DNA of 64,000 bases from Saprospiraceae bacterium. Lineage in GTDB: Bacteria > Bacteroidota > Bacteroidia > Chitinophagales > Saprospiraceae. Positions 37,771-47,231 of the stretch are shown piece by piece (positions within the stretch are counted from its first letter, which is position 1; every line of letters begins with the position of its first letter). Under the pieces are notes generated by a model. It did no database searches, had not been told where the DNA came from, and saw only the letters and a program-made list of their open reading frames with translations. The stretch covers positions 1 to 64,000 of the forward strand of contig JAIPBE010000014.1 in NCBI GenBank assembly GCA_021738725.1, written 5' to 3'. Both the position numbers and the translations under genes were made by a program.

Positions 37771-38469
37771 TCAAGTGTTGTCGTTCGGTTGAGAATCCGG
37801 ATGTAGATGACCATCATCCAACCAATGACGGATATACCGCCGGATCACATCCAATCCCACATCGAATTTTCGATTGTTGTTGATGATCACATCACAATCA
37901 TCGATATAAGGTTTGATAAACTTTTCAAAGGTTGGTAAGACATGGTGTTGATACCGGTAGAGTACATCATCCAGGGGGTAATTCCGTTCTACCTGATCGC
38001 GCCGGATCCTGCGGATCACTTTCAAATTGTCCTTGGCATGGAGGAAAATGCTCAGGTCGAGCAGCTTTCTGATCTTGGTGAAATGGAGGACGAACAAGCC
38101 TTCGACGATGATCACCGGAGCCGGTAGAAATTCGAGTGTCCTGGCCTCTTGTAGATCGTTGTTAAATGTGTATTCAAGTCGCTGCACAGGTTCACCATGC
38201 AACAATCGGAGGATATCCTGGTGGAATGCTTTTTTATCGATGGATTTTGGACGATCAAAATTGGCAATACCCTGTCTGTCTATTTGTTGCTGATCTCTGG
38301 GTAGATAATAGTCGTCCTGGGAAATGATGCAGACTTCTTTTTTGGAGTATGTCTTCTTCAATTCCTGAATGAAGGATGTTTTTCCAGATCCGCTACCACC
38401 GGTTATTCCAATTAAAAGGTGCCGTTTTTCCACGAGGACGAAGGTAGTACGTTTTCCATTTTCCACCAT
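37771..38469 (-). CDS. udk: Uridine kinase
   Basis: A 232-residue P-loop kinase of the uridine kinase/phosphoribulokinase family: Walker A GGSGSGKTSF, QDDYYLPRDQQ, NFDRPKSID and the APVIIVEGLFVLH strand. It phosphorylates uridine/cytidine in pyrimidine salvage. The ATG at 38469 is chosen over a GTG five codons earlier. It is divergent from a nucleoside transporter gene, a sensible pairing with salvage. Confidence 0.9.
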   Translation of the reverse strand: MVENGKRTTFVLVEKRHLLIGITGGSGSGKTSFIQELKKTYSKKEVCIISQDDYYLPRDQQQIDRQGIANFDRPKSIDKKAFHQDILRLLHGEPVQRLEYTFNNDLQEARTLEFLPAPVIIVEGLFVLHFTKIRKLLDLSIFLHAKDNLKVIRRIRRDQVERNYPLDDVLYRYQHHVLPTFEKFIKPYIDDCDVIINNNRKFDVGLDVIRRYIRHWLDDGHLHPDSQPNDNT

Positions 38470-38580
38470 GTTCACTCGTATCACTTTCTGATGGAGGAGC
38501 AGAAGGCAATGGGATTCATGGGAATAGGCTATTTTGGCAATCGTATTGATCTTACGATGGACGTATAAGGAGATTCGAAT

Positions 38581-39885
38581 ATGGAATGGTTGATGGATTT
38601 TAGCAGAGGCATCCTGGGCCTGGCAGTACTATTGGGCATTGCTTTTCTGCTAAGCCGGGACCGGCGAGCGATCAACTGGCGCCTGGTGGGAGTGGGTGTT
38701 TTATTGCAAGTTTTGGTCGCCGTTGCTATCCTGAAAGTGCCCATTATCAATACGATGTTCGATTATGTGGCCAAATTCTTTCAGGCGGTCCTTACATTCA
38801 GTTCAGCGGGGGCTAAATTCCTTTTTGGAAACATCATTTCGGACCTGAATACCTTCGGATACATCTTCGCCTTTCAGGTTCTCCCGACGATCGTCTTTTT
38901 CTCCGCGCTATCTGCCATCCTCTACTATTTCGGGATCCTGCAAAAGATCATTTTCGGGATGGCCTGGGTCATGAAAAGAACCATGCATCTATCCGGTTCT
39001 GAAAGTCTTGCAGCTGCAGCCAATGTGTTCATTGGTCAGACAGAGGCGCCGCTGGTGATCAAGCCATATCTGGAAGGGATGAGTCGGTCCGAATTGTTGT
39101 GCCTGATGACTGGCGGGATGGCCACCATCGCCGGTGGTGTCTTTGCTGCCTATATCGGTTTTCTCGGAGGAGATGACCCGGTGATGCAGCAATATTTTGC
39201 CAAACACCTGCTGACAGCTTCTATCATGTCGGCACCAGCCGCCGTGGTAGCTGCCAAAATGCTGTTTCCTGAGGCAAAGGAAAAGGCTCTGGAAGAACAA
39301 ATGAAAATGTCGGGTGATGTCGGCGACAATTTATTGGATGCTATTTCCCGGGGGACGACAGACGGATTGAAATTGGCCATCAATGTAGGAGCGATGTTGC
39401 TGGTCTTTACGGCGTTGATCTATATGGCCAATGAGATGCTATCCGGTTCGATCGGTGAATGGACAGGTTGGAATGAACGTATTCGCATTGCCACCAACGG
39501 CCGTTTTGAAGGGTTTACATTTACATACCTCCTCGGGCTTCTGTTTGCCCCGGTCGCCTGGATATTGGGGACACCCAATCAGGATATGCTGGTCATAGGC
39601 CAGCTCCTGGGGCAGAAAACTGTCCTGAATGAGTTCTTCGCCTATGCGGAGTTGAAATCATTGCGGGATGCGGGGATCGTCCTCCATCCCAAATCGTTAA
39701 TCATTGCTACCTATGCCTTATGCGGGTTTTCCAATTTTGCCTCGATTGGCATCCAGATCGGAGGGATCGGCGTACTGGCACCGGGGCAGCGCAAGGCCTT
39801 GACTGAGTTGGGCCTGTTGGCCCTGGTGGGCGGGACAATCGCCTGTTTTATGACTGCCTGTGTGGCGGGATTCCTGGTCTTATAG
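38581..39885 (+). CDS. nupC: Concentrative nucleoside transporter (NupC/CNT family)
   Basis: A 434-residue membrane protein with about ten helices. CNT signatures include NVFIGQTEAPLVIKPYL, GGMATIAGGVFAAYI and the late GFSNFASIGIQIGG. It would import nucleosides with sodium or protons. It is divergent from uridine kinase, so uptake and phosphorylation could be co-regulated. The 3' end converges with the DinB gene with a 6-bp overlap. Confidence 0.92.
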   Translation: MEWLMDFSRGILGLAVLLGIAFLLSRDRRAINWRLVGVGVLLQVLVAVAILKVPIINTMFDYVAKFFQAVLTFSSAGAKFLFGNIISDLNTFGYIFAFQVLPTIVFFSALSAILYYFGILQKIIFGMAWVMKRTMHLSGSESLAAAANVFIGQTEAPLVIKPYLEGMSRSELLCLMTGGMATIAGGVFAAYIGFLGGDDPVMQQYFAKHLLTASIMSAPAAVVAAKMLFPEAKEKALEEQMKMSGDVGDNLLDAISRGTTDGLKLAINVGAMLLVFTALIYMANEMLSGSIGEWTGWNERIRIATNGRFEGFTFTYLLGLLFAPVAWILGTPNQDMLVIGQLLGQKTVLNEFFAYAELKSLRDAGIVLHPKSLIIATYALCGFSNFASIGIQIGGIGVLAPGQRKALTELGLLALVGGTIACFMTACVAGFLVL

Positions 39886-40422
39886 GTTCTTTTTGATTCG
39901 CTTGATTTGGCGGATATGATGCCGGATATGCCAGGTGAAGAACCAGAACATACCATCGAGGTCCATCCGTCCGACGATCGGGTGTTTGTACACCATTCCT
40001 TTCGTTGCGTTTGCAGGGAGATGTTGAATAAACTGGATCATTTCTTCCTGATTGGCTACGAGGCCCACCATTGTATCCTGAATGTCTTCTTTTTTGGGAA
40101 ACTGAGATGTAGAGACCATGCCAGGTGCTTTGTACCGAAACGGGCTGGCGAGGTAGAGGTATAATGCGGCTTTTCGAAACGGATATCCCATGTCGCGTTT
40201 GGGAATTCGGGATGGATCCAGGGTCTTTTTCTTCAGATATTTCAGTGAAAGCTGCTCTGATAAGCCAAGATGTTGGATGACCTGTTGAATAGACCACCCT
40301 CCTCCTGTTGGTGTTTTGTTGATCTGATGATCAGAAAGTTCATTCAGTTGCAAGCGCAGATTGTCCCAGGCATCCTGCCAGGCTTTATTCGTCTTTTGGT
40401 TGGGGATGTTTGTTCTGGTCAT
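39880..40422 (-). CDS. DinB-superfamily protein
   Basis: A 180-residue four-helix bundle protein. Typical DinB features are the GGWSIQQVIQHLGLSEQ helix with a metal-ligand His, and a C-terminal HIRHHIRQIKRI helix with further His residues, predicted to bind a divalent metal. Related proteins act as thiol-dependent transferases (bacillithiol or similar). The ATG at 40422 is preferred to a TTG six codons upstream. Confidence 0.85.
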   Translation of the reverse strand: MTRTNIPNQKTNKAWQDAWDNLRLQLNELSDHQINKTPTGGGWSIQQVIQHLGLSEQLSLKYLKKKTLDPSRIPKRDMGYPFRKAALYLYLASPFRYKAPGMVSTSQFPKKEDIQDTMVGLVANQEEMIQFIQHLPANATKGMVYKHPIVGRMDLDGMFWFFTWHIRHHIRQIKRIKKNL

Positions 40423-40509
40423 TCCTCTATTTTTATCCAATATTGATGCTCAGCCGAAACAAGCTGTTGAGGTCCGGGTTATATTCTTGAAAGTATACAA
40501 AATTACAAT

Positions 40510-41493
40510 ATGGAATATCGTTATCTGGGCCGATCCGGCCTGCAAGTAAGTGCATTGTCCCTGGGAAGCTGGTTGACCTTCGGGAAGCAGATCGAGGATG
40601 GTACTGCCGAACGATTGATGTCAATCGCCTATGAGCAAGGGGTCAATTTCTTTGATAATGCAGAGATCTATGCTCGTGGCCAATCCGAAATCGTCATGGG
40701 TCAAATCCTGAATAAGTTGAAGTGGGATCGCAGCAGCTATCTGGTTTCTTCCAAGGTCTTTTTCGGCGATGGTAGCAAGCTGCCCAATCAAACCGGATTA
40801 AGTCGCAAGCATATCGTCGAAGCCTGCGACGCCGCTCTGCGCCGTCTACAGGTGGAGTATCTGGACTTGTTCTTTTGTCATCGTCCAGACAAGAACACCC
40901 CGATCGACGAAACCGTCAGAACGATGAATCATTTGATCGCGCAGGGCAAGATCCTTTATTGGGGAACGTCTGAATGGTCTGCCCAGGAGATCACTGAAGC
41001 GCATATGGTCGCCAGGGAACATCATCTGATCGGGCCGGTGATGGAACAACCCCAATACAACCTTTTTCACCGCGAAAAGGTGGAAAATGAGTTCAGCCAG
41101 TTGTACCAGACCGTTGGACTGGGCACGACGATCTGGTCACCGCTTGGAAGCGGCGTCCTCACCGGGAAATATCTGGACCGATTCCCGGAAGGTACGCGTC
41201 TGGGTATGGAGGGCCTGGAGTGGTTGAAAGAGCGGAGCATGGATGAGGTCAAGCTGGCAAAAGTGCATGCTTTGAAGGAAGTTGCGGATGACCTCGATGT
41301 GTCCCTACCCCGTCTGGCGATTGCCTGGTGTTTGAAGAATCCACATGTATCGACAGTGATTCTGGGGGCGAGTCGTCCCGAACAGTTGGAGGAGACCCTG
41401 ACTTCATTGGAAGTGGTCGACCACCTGACGCCGGGGGTTCTCGACAGGATCGAAAAGATCGTGGACAACCAACCGGTGCCACCGGCTTTCTAG
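40510..41493 (+). CDS. Aldo/keto reductase, Kv-beta-like
   Basis: A 327-residue TIM-barrel NADPH-dependent reductase. It starts MEYRYLGRSGLQVSALSLGSW, has the catalytic Asp-Tyr region NFFDNAEIYARGQSE, and the FFCHRP strand. The sequence style is that of voltage-gated potassium channel beta-subunit-like AKRs. The carbonyl substrate is unknown. It is followed by a strong bidirectional terminator shared with ilvE. Confidence 0.92.
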   Translation: MEYRYLGRSGLQVSALSLGSWLTFGKQIEDGTAERLMSIAYEQGVNFFDNAEIYARGQSEIVMGQILNKLKWDRSSYLVSSKVFFGDGSKLPNQTGLSRKHIVEACDAALRRLQVEYLDLFFCHRPDKNTPIDETVRTMNHLIAQGKILYWGTSEWSAQEITEAHMVAREHHLIGPVMEQPQYNLFHREKVENEFSQLYQTVGLGTTIWSPLGSGVLTGKYLDRFPEGTRLGMEGLEWLKERSMDEVKLAKVHALKEVADDLDVSLPRLAIAWCLKNPHVSTVILGASRPEQLEETLTSLEVVDHLTPGVLDRIEKIVDNQPVPPAF

Positions 41494-41500
41494 TGAAATA

Positions 41501-41531
41501 AAAAAGGCGCTGATCACTCAGCGCCTTTTTT
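41501..41531. terminator. Bidirectional terminator between the AKR gene and ilvE
   Basis: A 13-bp perfect stem (AAAAAGGCGCTGA / TCAGCGCCTTTTT) with a 4-base loop lies between two convergent genes, with T-runs in both orientations. Confidence 0.92.
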
Positions 41532-41532
41532 G

Positions 41533-42609
41533 CTATACCAATTCGGGTTGCATGATCGGGACGATCCAGTTGTGCCGATCCGGCAGACGTCCTGAGCGCA
41601 TTCCGTTGATCTCTTTTTTGACCATTTCGCCAATATGTCGGTCTTCCATGGCAGGCAGCTCCATAATCAGGTCATCATATTTGATGCGGGATACATGGGC
41701 TACAACAGCTGCGGTACCAGCGCCAAAGGCTTCCTGGAATTTGCCGGCTTTATGTGCTTCGACAATTTCGTCAATGGAGATACGTCGTTCTTCTACATCA
41801 TACCCTTTTTCTTTCAAGATGGTGATGATGCTGTCTCGGGTGATTCCTTTGAGGATGGTGCCCAATGTTGCGGGTGTGATCACTTTTCCATCGATCACAA
41901 AGAAGATGTTCATTGTGCCGACTTCCTGGGCGTATTTGAACTCCTTGGCATCCAACCAAAGGACTTGATCATACCCCTGTTTCTGTGCATTCAATGCAGG
42001 CAGAAGTGCCGCACCATAGTTACCAGCTGCTTTCGCTTCGCCGGCTCCTCCCATGGCGGCGCGAACGTAATGTTGTTCGGCGATCAGGGATACGGGTTTG
42101 GCGTAATAGGGCCCCACCGGTCCGGTGAAGATGATCATCTTGTAGGTGTCGCTCGGGCGGACACCAAAAAATTCTGCGTTGGCAAACATCAGCGGACGTA
42201 AATACAATGCAGAACCTTCTTCTTTCGGGATCCATTCTCGATCGAGATAGACGAGATTTTGAATGGCTTCAACAAAAAGGTCTTCCGGAAAATCGGGCAT
42301 GCACATCCGAGCGGCTGACCGGTTAAATCGTTTGGCGTGTTGTTCCGGACGGAATAAAAAGGGTGTTCCGTCATTGGCCCTGGACGCTTTCATGCCTTCA
42401 AATATGCATTGGCCATAATGCAAACCCATGCAAGCGGGATGGATGGGAAAATGTCCAAAAGGAACGATCTGCAGGTTTTTCCACTCGCCATCTTGATAGT
42501 CTGCAACGAACATGTGGTCAGAAAAGACCCTACCAAATGGAATGTGCGCAAAATCAACTGTATCGAGTCTGGACCGATCCGTTGAGGTCACCTTAATGTT
42601 ATATTTCAT
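41533..42609 (-). CDS. ilvE: Branched-chain amino acid aminotransferase
   Basis: A 358-residue fold IV PLP enzyme of the eukaryote-like long BCAT type. The PLP Lys is in GEAKAAGNYGAALLP, and the substrate loop EVGTMNIFFVID plus the TLGTILKGITRDSI phosphate-binding segment are standard. It interconverts branched-chain amino acids and their 2-oxo acids with glutamate. Monocistronic, with its own terminator; no leader peptide with branched-chain codons is seen upstream. Confidence 0.93.
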   Translation of the reverse strand: MKYNIKVTSTDRSRLDTVDFAHIPFGRVFSDHMFVADYQDGEWKNLQIVPFGHFPIHPACMGLHYGQCIFEGMKASRANDGTPFLFRPEQHAKRFNRSAARMCMPDFPEDLFVEAIQNLVYLDREWIPKEEGSALYLRPLMFANAEFFGVRPSDTYKMIIFTGPVGPYYAKPVSLIAEQHYVRAAMGGAGEAKAAGNYGAALLPALNAQKQGYDQVLWLDAKEFKYAQEVGTMNIFFVIDGKVITPATLGTILKGITRDSIITILKEKGYDVEERRISIDEIVEAHKAGKFQEAFGAGTAAVVAHVSRIKYDDLIMELPAMEDRHIGEMVKKEINGMRSGRLPDRHNWIVPIMQPELV

Positions 42610-42723
42610 AGCGACGGATTTGTGTAAAGTTAATTATTTTGAGTCAAATATTCTGCTGGTCGTCATGATTTTACCATTTCTCGGAAGAATATTTGCCATC
42701 ACTTGCAAAAGCAGAATAATATA

Positions 42724-43173
42724 ATGAAGTCTGACGAAATTTTACCTTCGGTAGTTCTCCTGCCAGAATCGTCGCCGGGATTTGAACAAATCGATAATCC
42801 CGCAGTTTCGATTCTTATCCTCCTCCCTGAATCGAATCAATGGGATGAAGAAAAGACGTACTTGTCCAAAATGTTCGAAGCGGCCCATAAGGAGGTTGAC
42901 AAGGACATCATAATCCAGCAACTAGCCCCTGAGAGTATCGTTTCATTCCAAGAGATGATCCGGCAAACATCCATCACAGATGTCTATTTATTCGGCATTG
43001 AAGCCAGCCAGATCGGCCTTCAATCGTCTCTCCCCTTTGGCTATTCGGTGCACATTGGAAACATCTTTCTTTATCGAACAGACTCACCCTTGAAAGTAAG
43101 CAAAAATGCGGAAATGAAAAAGAGGATCTGGGATCTTTTTCAGAAAAGATACCTCCATGACCAACCAGCCTGA
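42724..43173 (+). CDS. Hypothetical protein upstream of rdgB
   Basis: A 149-residue soluble protein with no motif I can name. It has mixed alpha/beta composition, no signal peptide, and overlaps the rdgB start by 17 bp, suggesting co-translation. An in-frame TTG seven codons upstream is not used. It could be a lineage-specific replisome or nucleotide-metabolism accessory protein, but this is speculation from position only. Confidence 0.6.
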   Translation: MKSDEILPSVVLLPESSPGFEQIDNPAVSILILLPESNQWDEEKTYLSKMFEAAHKEVDKDIIIQQLAPESIVSFQEMIRQTSITDVYLFGIEASQIGLQSSLPFGYSVHIGNIFLYRTDSPLKVSKNAEMKKRIWDLFQKRYLHDQPA

Positions 43174-43762
43174 TCCTGCTTTCCAACTCCTCTTTGCCAC
43201 CAATAACGCCCATAAGGTCGAAGAGGTCAAGGCAATACTGGGTCCATCCTGGAACATTCATGGCCTCGCAGAGTCTGGTATCGATGTAGAACTGCCTGAA
43301 ACAGGTCCTACATTACAGGCGAATGCCATTGAGAAGGCAAGTTATATCCACGATGACCTGCACAGGGACTGTTTCGCAGAGGATACAGGCCTGGAAGTGG
43401 ATGCACTGGACGGAGCTCCGGGTGTCTATACTGCTCGTTATGCGGGTCCAGGTGCTGATGCCACTGCGAACAATCAAAAATTGCTGCATGCCCTGGAAGG
43501 CAACCCGGTTCGAACAGCGCGATTTCGCGCAGTGATCGCGTTATGGTGGCAAAATGAGCTCCATCTATTTGAAGGCGTGATCGAGGGGCGCATCGCCTTC
43601 TATCCAGCAGGTAAGGACGGCTTTGGCTACGACCCTCTCTTCATTCCGAATGGTTACGATCAGCCTTTTGCAGTGTTGCCCATGGAAGTCAAATCCGGTA
43701 TTTCACATCGGGCACGTGCTGTACAGCAGATGGCTGCATTCCTGCATGCATCCATCGGCTAG
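43157..43762 (+). CDS. rdgB: Non-canonical purine NTP pyrophosphatase (RdgB/HAM1)
   Basis: A 201-residue HAM1-family enzyme hydrolysing ITP, dITP and XTP to protect DNA from deaminated purines. It shows FATNNAHKVEEVKAIL, the DTGLEVDALDGAPGVYTARYAG motif and KDGFGYDPLFIP near the end. Length is normal. It overlaps the preceding hypothetical gene and converges with the M1 peptidase gene (4-bp overlap). Confidence 0.95.
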   Translation: MTNQPDPAFQLLFATNNAHKVEEVKAILGPSWNIHGLAESGIDVELPETGPTLQANAIEKASYIHDDLHRDCFAEDTGLEVDALDGAPGVYTARYAGPGADATANNQKLLHALEGNPVRTARFRAVIALWWQNELHLFEGVIEGRIAFYPAGKDGFGYDPLFIPNGYDQPFAVLPMEVKSGISHRARAVQQMAAFLHASIG

Positions 43763-45630
43763 TGAACCAAAAAGATATTATTGCTGCGGTCGATATCTGC
43801 CATGCGTTGAGTTGGATCAATACTCACTTCCAAACCAGTCGTCTGCCAACTTCCAGGAATAATCAATTCATATGATTCAAAGGTCCAGGGCCAATCCGGG
43901 GCCACGCTATCCGGCGTGAAATACTGATCCACTCTTTTTTCACCGCGCTGGATATCCAGGGGAATGGTCACTCGGGTCACAACTCCATCCGGAGACTTGA
44001 CAGCCAGGTCGACAGGCATAGGCATGGTTCCATATTGGCGCAGAAGGACGTGCAGTTGGCTCTCTTTTGTCCATACTGAGTCTATTCCATAATCAATAGT
44101 GCGAGTCGTATTGATCCAGAATTCCTGATACCAGTCCAGCTCCTGATCGGCTTCTCTTTCGGCGACTCGAACGAAATCTGTGGGAGTAGGATGCTTGAAT
44201 TGCCATTCTTTGAAATACCGCAACATCGTGCGATCCAGTGCTTCCTTTCCAATGATATAGCCCAGCTGGTGTAAAAAGATATCCCCTTTGCTGTATGCAC
44301 TCGTCCCGTAACTGAAACTGGATAGATAATAGTCAGCGTGAGTGGTCAGTGGTTCTTGGAGGCCAGAACGGACCAGACCGTAATAACCCTGATAGGATCC
44401 CATGTGGGCATTTAACGGGCTGACTTGTGAGAACAGACGACTGATCACTTCAGATTCGGCATACGAAACAAATCCTTCATCCATCCATGGATAGAGGGAT
44501 TCATTGGTCGACAGCACCATGGGATACCAGGTATGCATCAGTTCGTGGATGGTCACACCGACCAAACTCCGCAATCCCCTGTTTCCAGAGATCAAGGTAG
44601 CCATCGGATATTCCATTCCGCCATCACCTCCCTGAATGACACTGAACTGTCGATAAGGATATGGACCAAATGTCGCATTGATAAAGAGCAGGGCCGAATC
44701 CACATACGCAGGCAGAGCGGCCCAGGCTTTTTGGTTGTCCGCGGTTTTCAAATAGAGAAAGTGGAACTCCGTACCATCCTGCATGACCTGTCTGGTATGG
44801 GTATAATCCGGATCGGCAGTCCAGACAAAATCATGGACATTGGGGGCAATGAAGTGCCAGGTCTTTTGGGCAGCATTCGACCTGATCAGTGGTCGGGAAG
44901 GATCTTCGTATCCGCCACCGGCTTCCTGGGGATTTTGCAGATAACCTGTCGCACCCAGAATAAAGGAAGAGTCGATGTGGATGGTCACATCATAATCACC
45001 CCAAACACCGTAAAATTCACGCTGCACATAGGGATTGGCATGCCAACCCTTATGGTCGTACCCGCAAATCTTGGGATACCACTGAGACATGGAATAATCC
45101 ACGCCTTCGGCATTAAACCGTCCGGATCGACGTACCTGCCGGGGCACCTGTCCATCGAAGAGCATATCCAGAATGGCAGATCGCCCTGGAGGTATGGGCG
45201 TTGGCAATCGGACCTCCAACACGGTTCGATTTTCTTTAAATGGCAAAGGATCTCCGTTCATCTGCAGGGATCGGACATGCAGATACCCCTCCTCCTCGGG
45301 AGTAATCCCGGTCAGGCCATTTGTGATCCGGGGATCGGGATCCGGAATCCGCGACCGCCAGGCATCCATCTCACTGCCCACCCGAAAGGCATTGGGATAC
45401 AAGTGAAAGAACAAATGCTTTAAGGTGTCTGGTGAATTGTTCTGATAGACAATGCGTTGTGATCCGGAATACTGATGTTGGATATGATTGAAATCCACAT
45501 CTATTTCATACGAAACCCGCTGTTGCCAATAGGGCTCCTGTGCAGCCAGGGGCCAATTGAATAAAACCAGATAAAAGAAGAAGAGTACACGCAAAAGATC
45601 AGGAGTTTGATTGAGGTAAGGATTCTTCAT
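43759..45630 (-). CDS. M1-family metallopeptidase (gluzincin)
   Basis: A 623-residue secreted or periplasmic peptidase with an N-terminal signal (ending WPLAAQ). The zinc site is TIHELMHTWYPMVLSTNE..., the HExxH-(18)-E pattern, followed by the DEGFVSYAESEV segment; the exopeptidase GGMEYP (residues near 345) is the GxMEN-like motif of M1. The start at 45630 overlaps the upstream CPBP gene by about 32 bp; an ATG at 45648 is also in frame. Substrate is unknown; such enzymes trim peptides outside the cytoplasm. Confidence 0.88.
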   Translation of the reverse strand: MKNPYLNQTPDLLRVLFFFYLVLFNWPLAAQEPYWQQRVSYEIDVDFNHIQHQYSGSQRIVYQNNSPDTLKHLFFHLYPNAFRVGSEMDAWRSRIPDPDPRITNGLTGITPEEEGYLHVRSLQMNGDPLPFKENRTVLEVRLPTPIPPGRSAILDMLFDGQVPRQVRRSGRFNAEGVDYSMSQWYPKICGYDHKGWHANPYVQREFYGVWGDYDVTIHIDSSFILGATGYLQNPQEAGGGYEDPSRPLIRSNAAQKTWHFIAPNVHDFVWTADPDYTHTRQVMQDGTEFHFLYLKTADNQKAWAALPAYVDSALLFINATFGPYPYRQFSVIQGGDGGMEYPMATLISGNRGLRSLVGVTIHELMHTWYPMVLSTNESLYPWMDEGFVSYAESEVISRLFSQVSPLNAHMGSYQGYYGLVRSGLQEPLTTHADYYLSSFSYGTSAYSKGDIFLHQLGYIIGKEALDRTMLRYFKEWQFKHPTPTDFVRVAEREADQELDWYQEFWINTTRTIDYGIDSVWTKESQLHVLLRQYGTMPMPVDLAVKSPDGVVTRVTIPLDIQRGEKRVDQYFTPDSVAPDWPWTFESYELIIPGSWQTTGLEVSIDPTQRMADIDRSNNIFLVH

Positions 45631-46582
45631 TAGGGAATACAATTTCATCAGGTCTGGCTGTAATCATAGGAGAGCTGAGCTTCGTCCAGGCAGCCCAGCC
45701 ATATTTTTTTGATGCAAGAAGGAGAAAGATGGTTGCTGACAGAACCATCAGCAAGAGCATGATCTGTACGTTGGGGACATCCAGATGGATCAGTGCCGGT
45801 GTTTGCAGGGCACTGCCTTCGAAGGTGATGAGGATGGATCCGTACAGATTGGTGGCGGTATGTACGCCCATGGCCAGCTCAAGTCCGTCATCCATAACGG
45901 TGATGATGGCCAGGAAGAGGCCCACCAGGACGTAATATGCGACCATCGTTGTCAAACCAAATTCAGAGATCTCGGGATTCATCAGGTGTAATCCAGCGAA
46001 CAGAAAGCTGGTAGCCACCATGGCGATCACCCGGGAATGGGTGCCCAGTCCGATCCCCTGCATCAGGTATCCGCGCACAAACAGTTCTTCGAAGCTGGCC
46101 TGAAAGGGGATCAACACCAGGGCGATGACGAGTAGCATGAAAAAGGAACCGGCTTCAAACTGTAGGTGGTAAGCCTCTGGATTGATGATCCAGGAGACAC
46201 CTTCTGCGACAATGCCGAGAACCAACCAGATGCCGGCACCCCACAGAAATCGAGACCACCGGATCTTTCCCAGATGGTTGATCAAGCTGAGAAAAGGGCG
46301 TTGATGCAAGTATCGAATGACGATCCACAATCCGAGCAGAGCCCCCAGAAACATGGTTAGTGCCAGGGCAAATCCAAGATTGGGATCCAGGCCTAAAACG
46401 GAAAAATCCATAGTGACTGCAAACTCTTGTACAAGTGACAGGTCACCTTGTTTTTCTGCTGCCCATAAGGTGACCACGCCAAGGGGAACCTGTCCCAGCA
46501 GATAGCCCAGTGCTACGATCACGATCCCAAACAAATATTGCCACCAGGAATTGGAGCCGTTTGCGGCTGCTTGAAAGAACAT
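45599..46582 (-). CDS. CPBP-family intramembrane metalloprotease
   Basis: A 327-residue polytopic protein with about eight helices and the three CPBP/Rce1-like motifs: FEELFVRGYLMQG (EExxxR), FLFAGLHLMNPE (FxxxH) and VHTATNLYGS (HxxxN/B). Members of the family include prenyl-protein and bacteriocin-immunity-type proteases; the substrate here is not known. The gene overlaps the start of the M1 peptidase gene and likely shares its transcript. Confidence 0.9.
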   Translation of the reverse strand: MFFQAAANGSNSWWQYLFGIVIVALGYLLGQVPLGVVTLWAAEKQGDLSLVQEFAVTMDFSVLGLDPNLGFALALTMFLGALLGLWIVIRYLHQRPFLSLINHLGKIRWSRFLWGAGIWLVLGIVAEGVSWIINPEAYHLQFEAGSFFMLLVIALVLIPFQASFEELFVRGYLMQGIGLGTHSRVIAMVATSFLFAGLHLMNPEISEFGLTTMVAYYVLVGLFLAIITVMDDGLELAMGVHTATNLYGSILITFEGSALQTPALIHLDVPNVQIMLLLMVLSATIFLLLASKKYGWAAWTKLSSPMITARPDEIVFPNEESLPQSNS

Positions 46583-46638
46583 ATACGTAGTTTAAAGGCG
46601 AAAATAGCGAATGCTACCCAAGCTTGATCTTTTCATCC

Positions 46639-46646
46639 TACCTTTG
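46639..46646 (+). promoter_or_regulatory. Bacteroidota -7 promoter box (TACCTTTG), near-leaderless
   Basis: An exact TAnnTTTG match only 5 bases before the ATG of the DUF6580 gene, implying an almost leaderless transcript. No -33 TTG at the standard distance. Confidence 0.35.
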
Positions 46647-46651
46647 CACCT

Positions 46652-47227
46652 ATGAAGAATGCGACCAAAACCCAGAATCAGTGGCTCCTGGCATTGGGCC
46701 TTATTGTGGCCGCCGCCATGACACGCCTCCTCCCCCATCCGTATAATTTTACGCCAATCGGTGGAATGGCCTTGTTTGCAGGCGCTATTTTCAGGAAACA
46801 CTGGTTTACCTTTCTGATTCCATTTCTGGCATTGTGGGTCAGCGACCTGCTCTTGAACAATCTGGTTTATGGCCAGTATTTTGAGTCCTTCAGTTGGTTT
46901 GGGAACACGGGTACATACCTGGGATTTGCGGCCATTTTTCTGCTTGGACGATATATCCTCGGACGGGTTGCCCCCGGGAAACTGGTCAAAATGTCTCTCA
47001 TCGGTTCTGCGGTGTTCTTCCTGATCAGTAATGGACTGGTGTGGTTGCAGGGTTCTGTCGGAATGCCCATAGCCTATCCTATGACTCTCTCTGGATTGAT
47101 GGCCTGTTATGCCGCCGGGCTTCCATTTTTTGGTGGCACATTGGCTGGCGACCTGTTTTATAATACCGTACTTTTCGGCACCTGGTATTGGGTGCATCGC
47201 AATCAAGCCACCTGGCAGGTGATCTGA
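46652..47227 (+). CDS. DUF6580 family putative membrane transport protein
   Basis: A 191-residue protein with about five to six transmembrane helices and the phrase NFTPIGGMALFAGA that marks this family; related in architecture to ECF transporter S components. A ligand cannot be named. It stands alone and converges with moeB four bases away. Confidence 0.85.
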   Translation: MKNATKTQNQWLLALGLIVAAAMTRLLPHPYNFTPIGGMALFAGAIFRKHWFTFLIPFLALWVSDLLLNNLVYGQYFESFSWFGNTGTYLGFAAIFLLGRYILGRVAPGKLVKMSLIGSAVFFLISNGLVWLQGSVGMPIAYPMTLSGLMACYAAGLPFFGGTLAGDLFYNTVLFGTWYWVHRNQATWQVI

Positions 47228-47231
47228 TCCC

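Noticed and set aside
42610-42723. Search for a branched-chain leader peptide before ilvE
   Set aside because: No short ORF with Leu/Ile/Val codon runs and no terminator hairpin were found there.
44533-45423. 296-codon plus-strand ORF antisense to the M1 peptidase
   Set aside because: The minus frame has the HExxH zinc site and signal peptide; the antisense peptide has no recognisable features.
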